Below are positions 58,214-64,000 of a stretch of 64,000 nucleotides of DNA, one piece after another. The notes beneath the pieces are model-generated. The model was not told the DNA's origin, did not search any database, and worked only from the letters and a program-made list of their open reading frames with translations. The position numbers and the translations under genes were made by a program. The first letter of the stretch is position 1; every line of letters begins with the position of its first letter. This DNA is from DAHUYF01 sp035945115 (GTDB lineage: Bacteria; Pseudomonadota; Alphaproteobacteria; ATCC43930; CGMCC-115725). Location of the stretch: NCBI GenBank assembly GCA_035945115.1, contig DASZAN010000201.1, forward strand, positions 85,127-149,126, in the 5' to 3' direction.

Positions 58214-59782
58214 TCAATCGAGTTCCCGCCATTGTTGGCCGTCCCGCGCCAGCAGCTCGTCGGCGGCGACCGGGCCGCGGCTGCCGGCGCTGTAGTTGGG
58301 AAAATCCGTCGGCGGATGGTGGGCCCAGGCATCGAGGATCGGCTGTACCGCGCGCCATCCCGACTCGATGTTGTCGGCGCGCTGGAACAGCGTCGCGTCA
58401 CCGATCATGCAGTCATAGAGGAGCGTTTCGTAACCCGTGTTGGGCGCCAGCTTGAAATAGTTCTTGTAGGCGAAGTCCATCGACACGGTTCCCAGCGTCA
58501 CGGTCGGGCCGGGGCGCTTCGCCGCGAATTCGAGGCCGATGCCTTCGTCGGGCTGGATGCGGAGAATCATCCAGTTGGGATGCAAGCGCTCGACATCCGT
58601 GCCGCGGAAGATTGAATACGGCGCCTGGTGGAAGCGGATGGCGATTTCGGTTCGCCGACGGCTCGTATGTTTGCCGGTGCGGATATAGAAGGGCACGCCG
58701 GCCCAGCGCCAATTGTCGATGTTGAGCTTGAGGGCGACAAAGGTCTCGGTGACCGAATTCGGCGACACGTCCGGCTCTTCGCGATAGGCATTGAACCGTC
58801 GGCCCAGAACGGTGCCCGCCCCATATTGACCGCGCACCGCGTTCCTCAAGGCTTCCGCCTCGCTCATCGGGCGGATGGCCTCGATGACTTCCGCCTTTTT
58901 CGCGCGGACGGCTTCGGCGTCGAAGGAGATTGGCGGCTCCATGGCAGTCATGGCCAGGAGCTGAAACATGTGGTTGGGAACCATGTCTCTGAGCGCGCCG
59001 GTCGTCTCGTAGAATTTGCCGCGCTGCTCGACGCCGACCGTCTCGGACGCTGTAATCTGAACGTGATCGATATGCTCGCGATTCCAGATCGGCTCGAACA
59101 AGCCATTGGCGAAGCGCAGCGCCATCACGTTCTGCACTGTCTCTTTGCCGAGGAAATGATCGATGCGATAGATCTGCGGCTCTTTGAGGGTCTTGAGGAT
59201 TTGCGCATCGAGCGCTCGTGCAGAGTCGAGATCGTGCCCAAAGGGCTTCTCGATCACCAGGCGACGCCAGTGATCGTTCGTCTCCTGCATGAGGCCGGCG
59301 GCGCCCAATCGGCCGACCGCCGTGCCGAACAGGCGATCCGGCACCGCCAGATAGAAGAGGTAATTGCCGGCCGTGCCGGCGTTCTTGTCGAGATCGGAGA
59401 GAAGCTCGCGCAGCCGGCGATACATCTCGGGATCGTTGAGGTCGCCCGGGAAATAAGTCATGCGATCGGTGAGCCAGCGCCATGCCTTCTCGTCGAGACG
59501 AGGCGCATGGAACTCGCCATCGGCCTGGCCGACGAACTGGTGCATCATGTCGGTCAGGCTTTGCTTCCAGTCGGCCGTCGTCAGCGGCGACGTCGCCACA
59601 CCGACGAGCCGAAACTCCGGTGGCAGGCGCTCTGCGAGCACGAGGTCGTAGAGCGCCGGCACCAGCAGGCGCTTGGTCAGATCGCCGGCGGCGCCGAAGA
59701 TCACCATCGCGCAGGGCGGCGCCGGCGCCACGCCGCATGGCGCCACGGCGGTCGCTTCCTTCGCCAATGTCATCGCTTCCAT
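58214..59782 (-). CDS. zwf: Glucose-6-phosphate 1-dehydrogenase
   Basis: This 522-aa NADP- or NAD-linked dehydrogenase has the nucleotide motif GAAGDLTKRLLVPALY near 28-43, the active-site RIDHFLGKETVQN near 203-215 and the substrate segment EKPFGHDLDSA near 176-186. The ATG at 59782 has AAGGAG eight bases upstream; a second ATG at 59773 overlaps the tkt stop. It competes for the same glucose 6-phosphate as the F420-dependent enzyme encoded at 47093-48097, so the cell seems to have two ways to oxidise it with different cofactors. Confidence 0.95.
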   Translation of the reverse strand: MEAMTLAKEATAVAPCGVAPAPPCAMVIFGAAGDLTKRLLVPALYDLVLAERLPPEFRLVGVATSPLTTADWKQSLTDMMHQFVGQADGEFHAPRLDEKAWRWLTDRMTYFPGDLNDPEMYRRLRELLSDLDKNAGTAGNYLFYLAVPDRLFGTAVGRLGAAGLMQETNDHWRRLVIEKPFGHDLDSARALDAQILKTLKEPQIYRIDHFLGKETVQNVMALRFANGLFEPIWNREHIDHVQITASETVGVEQRGKFYETTGALRDMVPNHMFQLLAMTAMEPPISFDAEAVRAKKAEVIEAIRPMSEAEALRNAVRGQYGAGTVLGRRFNAYREEPDVSPNSVTETFVALKLNIDNWRWAGVPFYIRTGKHTSRRRTEIAIRFHQAPYSIFRGTDVERLHPNWMILRIQPDEGIGLEFAAKRPGPTVTLGTVSMDFAYKNYFKLAPNTGYETLLYDCMIGDATLFQRADNIESGWRAVQPILDAWAHHPPTDFPNYSAGSRGPVAADELLARDGQQWRELD

Positions 59783-61830
59783 TGCAGCATCTCCTTGGCA
59801 AGGCCGACGATCCGCTCCGGCTCGAAGCCGAATTTGCGCTGTAATTCCTTGAGCGGCGCCGAGGCGCCGAAGGTCTTCATTCCGATCACCCGACCGGCCG
59901 GGCCGACATAGCGGTCCCAGCCGATCACCGAGCCCTGCTCGACGGCGATGCGCGCCGCGATTTGCGGCGGCAGCACGCTGTCGCGATAGGATTGCGGCTG
60001 CTCCTCGAAGACGTCCCAAGACGGCATCGACACCACCCGGCAGCGTATGCCGTCCGCCGTCAGCTTCTCATGGGCGCCGATGGCGACGGCGACCTCGCTG
60101 CCGGTGGCGATGAGAATGATCTCGGGCGCGCCCTTGGCCGGATCCGCCATGACATAGGCGCCGCGGGCGACGCCGTCGGCGGCGGCGTAGCGGCGGCGAT
60201 CGAAGGTCGGCAGCGGCTGGCGCGACAGCGCGATCGCCGCCGGCCGGTGGCGCAGCTGCATGATGTAGCGATAAGCCTCGACCACCTCGTTGGCATCGGC
60301 CGGCCGGAACAAGGTCAGCCCGGGCACGGCGCGCATCGAGATCAGCTGCTCGACAGGTTGATGCGTCGGTCCGTCCTCGCCGTCGCCCATCGCGTCATGG
60401 CTGAAGACCCAGATCGTCGGCAGCTCCATCATCGCGGAGAGGCGGATCGACGGCCGCGCATAATCGCTGAAGATGAAGAAGGTGGCGCCAAACGCACGCA
60501 GCTTCGAGAGCGAGAGCCCGTTGACGATCGCCGCCATCGCGTGCTCGCGAACGCCGAAATGAAAGTTCCGCCCGCCCGGCGTCTCCGCTTCGAAATCGCC
60601 GGCGCCGGCGAATTTGAGCGTGGTTCGAGTGCTCGGCGCGAGATCCGCCGCCCCGCCGAGCAGCCAGGGGATGTTCTGGGCGAGCGCATTCAGCACCTGC
60701 CCCGACGCGTCGCGTCCGGCGATGCCCTTGGGATCGGCGGGGAAGTGTGGCATGTTGCGGTCCCACCCCTCGGGCAGCTCGCGCCGCTGCATCTGCTCGA
60801 TCTCGTTGGCGAGGTCAGGGAATTGCCGCCGGTAACCGGCGAAGAGCGATTCCCATTGCTGCCGCGCTGCCGCGCCGCGCACGCCGATGCCCGCAGCGAA
60901 ATGCGCGCGCACGCCGTCGGGCACGAGGAATTTCGCATCCTCCGGCCAGCCATAAGCGCGCTTCGCGAGCCGCACCTCGTCTTCGCCCAGGGGCTCGCCA
61001 TGGGCTGCCGCGGTGTCGACGGCATGTGGCGCGCCATAGCCGATATGGCTGTCGAGGATGATCAAGGTCGGCCGGCCTTCGGTCTTGCGGAAGACGGCGA
61101 GCGCCCGCTCGATCTCTTCGCGGTCGTTGGCGTCGCCGACCCGCAGCACGTTCCAGTGATATCCCAGGAAGCGCGCCGCCACGTCCTCGGTGAAGGCGAT
61201 GCGCGTGTTGCCCTCGATGGTGATGTGGTTGTTGTCGTAGATCCAGCAGAGGTTATCGAGTCCGAGGTGTCCCGCCAGCGACGCCGCCTCTGAGCCCACT
61301 CCCTCCATCAGGCAGCCATCGCCGCACACCGCGTAAATGTTGTAGTCGAAGATGTCGAAGCCCGGCCGGTTGTAGCGCGCCGCCAGCCATTTCCGCGCGA
61401 TCGCCATGCCGACGCTGTTGGCGATGCCTTGTCCGAGTGGACCTGTGGTCGCCTCGACGCCCGAGACCCAATGATATTCCGGATGGCCCGGCGCCTTGCT
61501 GTCGAGCTGGCGGAAGCGGCGGATGTCGTCGAGGGTGACGGAAGGCTTGCCGAGCCGCTCGTAGTCGGCATTCACCGCGACGGTGCCTGTCAGATAGAGC
61601 ACCGACCAGAGCAGCATCGAAGCATGACCATTGGAGAGGACGAAGCGGTCGCGGTTGGGCCAGATCGGATCCTTCGGGTCGAAGCGCATGACCCGGTTCC
61701 AGATGGTGTAGACGAGCGGCGCCAGCGCCATGGGCGTACCGGGATGTCCGGACTTCGCCTGCTGCACCGCGTCGATCGAGAGCGTGCGGATAGTGTTGAT
61801 CGCCAGCTGGTCGAGCTCTTGGTCTGTCAT
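59770..61830 (-). CDS. tkt: Transketolase
   Basis: This 686-aa thiamine-diphosphate enzyme of the pentose-phosphate pathway has AKSGHPGTPMALAPLVY near 25-41, the TPP/Mg motif GDGCLMEGVGSEAASLAGH near 155-173, IWVFSHDAMGDGEDGPTHQPVE near 465-486 in parts, and AFGASAPLKEL near the C terminus. The length fits the family. The ATG overlaps the gnd stop (ATGA) and the gene runs into zwf, so the operon is tightly coupled. Confidence 0.96.
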   Translation of the reverse strand: MTDQELDQLAINTIRTLSIDAVQQAKSGHPGTPMALAPLVYTIWNRVMRFDPKDPIWPNRDRFVLSNGHASMLLWSVLYLTGTVAVNADYERLGKPSVTLDDIRRFRQLDSKAPGHPEYHWVSGVEATTGPLGQGIANSVGMAIARKWLAARYNRPGFDIFDYNIYAVCGDGCLMEGVGSEAASLAGHLGLDNLCWIYDNNHITIEGNTRIAFTEDVAARFLGYHWNVLRVGDANDREEIERALAVFRKTEGRPTLIILDSHIGYGAPHAVDTAAAHGEPLGEDEVRLAKRAYGWPEDAKFLVPDGVRAHFAAGIGVRGAAARQQWESLFAGYRRQFPDLANEIEQMQRRELPEGWDRNMPHFPADPKGIAGRDASGQVLNALAQNIPWLLGGAADLAPSTRTTLKFAGAGDFEAETPGGRNFHFGVREHAMAAIVNGLSLSKLRAFGATFFIFSDYARPSIRLSAMMELPTIWVFSHDAMGDGEDGPTHQPVEQLISMRAVPGLTLFRPADANEVVEAYRYIMQLRHRPAAIALSRQPLPTFDRRRYAAADGVARGAYVMADPAKGAPEIILIATGSEVAVAIGAHEKLTADGIRCRVVSMPSWDVFEEQPQSYRDSVLPPQIAARIAVEQGSVIGWDRYVGPAGRVIGMKTFGASAPLKELQRKFGFEPERIVGLAKEMLQWKR

Positions 61831-62843
61831 GAGTGCGACTTCTCGATATGGCCGCCGAACTCGTAGCGCATGGCGGAGAGCAGCTTGTTGGCGAAATCCG
61901 CCTCGCCGCGCGAGCTGAAGCGCTCGTAGAGCGCGGCGCTGAGGACATGGGCCGGGACACCTTCGTCGATGGCGGCCTTGATCGTCCAGCGCCCTTCGCC
62001 GGAATCGGAGACACGGCCTTCAAAAGCCGCGAGCGCCGGATCGCGCGCCAGAGCGGCCGCGGAAAGGTCGAGGAGCCAAGAGGCGATGACGCTGCCGCGG
62101 CGCCAGACTTCAGCTATTTCGGGGAGATCGAGATCGTAGCGATAGTGCTCGGGATCGCGCAGCGGCGTGGTTTCGGCATCGACCGCACCAGTGCGGTTGC
62201 CGATATTGGCCGCCTCGAGGACCGCCAACCCTTCCGCATAAGCCGCCATCACCCCGTATTCGATGCCGTTATGCACCATCTTGACGAAATGGCCGGCGCC
62301 GTTCGGCCCACAATGCAGATAACCCTGCTCGGCGGTGCCGCCGGCCTTGTCGCGCCCGGGAGTGCGCGGGATATCGCCCCGGCCTGGCGCCAGCGTGGCA
62401 AAGATCGGATCGAGACGCGTCACTGCCTCGGTCTCGCCGCCGATCATCATGCAATAGCCGCGCTCCCGCCCCCAGACGCCGCCGCTAGTGCCGACATCGA
62501 CATAGTGAATGCCTTTGGCCGTCAGTTCCTTGGCGCGGCGGATGTCGTCGACGTAGTAGGAGTTGCCGCCGTCGATCAGGACATCGCCGCGCTCGAGATG
62601 GGGCAAGAGATCGGCGATGGTTTTGTCAACCGCGCCGGCCGGCACCATCAGCCACACGGCGCGCGGCTTGCTGAGGCCGCGCGCGAATTCCGCCAGCGAG
62701 GTGGTCCCGATCGCCTTCTCCTTGACCAGCTCTGCCACCGCCTTCGCGGACATGTCGAAGACGACGCATTGATGGCCACCCTGCAAAAGCCGACGCACCA
62801 TGTTGGCGCCCATTCGCCCAAGGCCGATCATTCCGAGTTGCAC
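61827..62843 (-). CDS. gnd: 6-Phosphogluconate dehydrogenase, short GndA/YqeC-type
   Basis: This 338-aa decarboxylating dehydrogenase makes ribulose 5-phosphate from 6-phosphogluconate. The start is the GTG at 62843 behind a strong AGGAGG. Motifs are MIGLGRMGANMVRRL (5-19), DGGNSYYVDD near 91-100, GTSGGVWGRERGYCMMIGG near 116-134 and MVHNGIEYGVMAAYAEGL near 189-206. It is of the short class (about 300-340 aa, against 470 for the common form), whose members often prefer NAD+. It lies 64 bases after pgi. Confidence 0.93.
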   Translation of the reverse strand: MQLGMIGLGRMGANMVRRLLQGGHQCVVFDMSAKAVAELVKEKAIGTTSLAEFARGLSKPRAVWLMVPAGAVDKTIADLLPHLERGDVLIDGGNSYYVDDIRRAKELTAKGIHYVDVGTSGGVWGRERGYCMMIGGETEAVTRLDPIFATLAPGRGDIPRTPGRDKAGGTAEQGYLHCGPNGAGHFVKMVHNGIEYGVMAAYAEGLAVLEAANIGNRTGAVDAETTPLRDPEHYRYDLDLPEIAEVWRRGSVIASWLLDLSAAALARDPALAAFEGRVSDSGEGRWTIKAAIDEGVPAHVLSAALYERFSSRGEADFANKLLSAMRYEFGGHIEKSHS

Positions 62844-62907
62844 GAGCAAGTCCTCCTGCAATGGCCAGTGCTCCGGCCTGCCTCAGTCAACGCTCCGCGG
62901 GCCGTGG

Positions 62908-64000
62908 TCAGCGGCCGCCTCCTTTGCGCTTGCGGTAGCGGTGGATCAGCGTGTTGGTCGAGCTGTCATGCTCCAGTTTCGGTTCGGCCTTGCTCTCGAG
63001 CTCTGGGATGATGCGCTGCGCCAGAGCCTTCCCCAGCTCCACGCCCCACTGATCGAAGGAATCGATTTGCCAGATGACGCCCTGGGTGAAGACGCTGTGC
63101 TCGTAGAGCGCGACCAGCTTTCCGACCGCTGCCGGCGCCAGGCGATCCAGCAACAGCGTGTTGGAGGGACGGTTGCCTTCGAAGGCGCGATGCGGCACGA
63201 GCCAGTCCGGCGTTCCCTCTGCCTTGACTTGCTCGACGGTCTTGCCGAAAGCGAGCGCTTCGGTCTGGGCGAAAACATTGGCCAGCAGCATGTCGTGATG
63301 CCGAGCTAGCGGATTGAGGGTCTCGCAGAAGGCGATGAAGTCGCAGGGGATCAGCCGCGTCCCTTGATGGATCAGCTGATAGAAGGAATGCTGGCCGTTG
63401 GTTCCCGGCTCGCCCCAATAGATCGGCCCGGTGTCGTAGTCGACGGGAACGCCATCGCGCGTCACATGCTTGCCGTTGCTCTCCATGGTCAATTGCTGGA
63501 GGTAAGCGGGAAAACGCTTCAGATATTGCTCGTAGGGCAGCACCGTGACGGTCTGCGCGCCGAAGAAATTGTTGTACCAGACGGCAAGCAAGCCCATGAG
63601 CACGGGGAGGTTGCGCTCGAACGGCGCCGTTCGGAAATGCTCGTCCACCTCATGGAAGCCACCGAGCATGGCGCGGAAATTGTCCGGGCCGATCGCCAGC
63701 ATGGTCGAGAGGCCGATCGCCGAATCCATCGAGTAGCGCCCGCCGACCCAATCCCAGAAGCCGAACATGTTCGCGGCATCAATGCCGAACTTCGTCACTT
63801 CCTCGGCATTGGTCGAGACGGCGACGAAGTGCTTGGCAATGGCGGCATCCTCGCGGTTCAAGCCAGCCAGGAGCCAGTCGCGCGCGGTGCGCGCATTCGT
63901 CATCGTCTCCAAGGTCGTGAAGGTCTTGGATGAGACGATGAACATCGTTTCGGCCGGGTCGAGGTCATGCACCGCTTCAGCAAAATCAGTGCCGTCGACA
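62908..64000 (-). CDS. pgi: Glucose-6-phosphate isomerase, partial
   Basis: This gene enters from the right edge of the window, so the N terminus is missing; about 364 residues are readable of the usual 540-550. It interconverts fructose 6-phosphate and glucose 6-phosphate. Visible motifs are SKTFTTLETMTNA, VGGRYSMDSAIGL, GEPGTNGQHSFYQLIHQGTR (in parts) with the catalytic glutamate and histidine region, and FDQWGVELGKALAQRI. It is the most upstream gene seen in the pentose-phosphate operon and would supply glucose 6-phosphate to both Zwf and the FGD-like enzyme. Confidence 0.95.
   Translation of the reverse strand, partial: VDGTDFAEAVHDLDPAETMFIVSSKTFTTLETMTNARTARDWLLAGLNREDAAIAKHFVAVSTNAEEVTKFGIDAANMFGFWDWVGGRYSMDSAIGLSTMLAIGPDNFRAMLGGFHEVDEHFRTAPFERNLPVLMGLLAVWYNNFFGAQTVTVLPYEQYLKRFPAYLQQLTMESNGKHVTRDGVPVDYDTGPIYWGEPGTNGQHSFYQLIHQGTRLIPCDFIAFCETLNPLARHHDMLLANVFAQTEALAFGKTVEQVKAEGTPDWLVPHRAFEGNRPSNTLLLDRLAPAAVGKLVALYEHSVFTQGVIWQIDSFDQWGVELGKALAQRIIPELESKAEPKLEHDSSTNTLIHRYRKRKGGGR

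Noticed and set aside
59962..61293. A 443-codon plus-strand open frame opposite tkt, and similar long frames opposite zwf (58628-59911), padB/padC (10133-11296) and the 752-aa molybdenum subunit (32911-34242).
   Set aside because: All are antisense shadows of conserved genes in GC-rich DNA; none has its own motif or convincing start.

Overview
This window most likely comes from an alphaproteobacterium. It has very high GC content and gene-dense operons joined by ATGA/GTGA overlaps. It carries a paired 'CCCGCTTTCGCGGGAATGACG' type repeat that I associate with that class, and a BadM-like regulator of the Rhodopseudomonas type. Genus is not determinable from the sequence alone.

Region 1 (1-32762) is an island for anaerobic aromatic degradation. 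On the minus strand at the left lies a branched-chain-amino-acid-type ABC transporter (livFGMHK-like, probably for an aromatic acid), preceded by a 60-aa orphan gene, a BadM-like Rrf2 regulator and a GNAT protein. On the plus strand follow benzoate-CoA ligase, a FlK-like thioesterase, the membrane-bound phenylacetyl-CoA:acceptor oxidoreductase PadBCD and phenylacetate-CoA ligase. A DUF2249 / membrane protein / MIP18 / hemerythrin / tandem-GNAT module comes next. The minus-strand operon 25237-17309 encodes the whole Thauera-type upper benzoyl-CoA pathway (had, oah, dch, bcrC, bcrB, bcrA, bcrD, ferredoxin). Divergently, a 2-oxoacid:ferredoxin oxidoreductase (korAB), a rubrerythrin-like protein and a RidA protein precede the three genes of 4-hydroxybenzoyl-CoA reductase (hcrCAB). 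Three substrates (benzoate, 4-hydroxybenzoate, phenylacetate) thus converge on benzoyl-CoA, and ATP plus reduced ferredoxin drive its dearomatisation. Five FNR-type TTGAN-N4-ATCAA boxes sit in front of these operons. A shared GTATTTTGGTAC operator-like element lies in two divergent promoter regions. No FNR-like regulator gene is in the window.

Region 2 (32763-43430) is more ordinary accessory DNA. It has a tRNA 3'-end-like scar, a second xanthine-dehydrogenase-type operon, a Tat-exported class II aldolase, a quinone oxidoreductase, an alpha/beta hydrolase, an inverted repeat pair, a 5'-truncated phytanoyl-CoA dioxygenase remnant, a GMC oxidoreductase and an MBL hydrolase.

Region 3 (43514-54532) is a coenzyme F420 region. 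It encodes four of the dedicated biosynthetic enzymes (CofC, a FbiC-type CofG/CofH fusion, CofE, CofD), a stand-alone nitroreductase resembling the FbiB C-terminal domain, five luciferase-like (LLM) enzymes and one PPOX-fold protein. One LLM protein closely resembles mycobacterial F420-dependent glucose-6-phosphate dehydrogenase, with the FGD active-site and phosphate-binding residues in place.

Region 4 (54731-64000) is a compact pentose-phosphate operon on the minus strand: pgi (cut by the window edge), gnd, tkt, zwf, a HAD phosphatase, pgl, rpe and a fused rpiA-gluconokinase. Its substrate, glucose 6-phosphate, is also the substrate of the FGD-like enzyme next door. This suggests a sugar-phosphate-to-F420H2 supply line beside an anaerobic aromatic pathway, which is the most unusual feature of the window.
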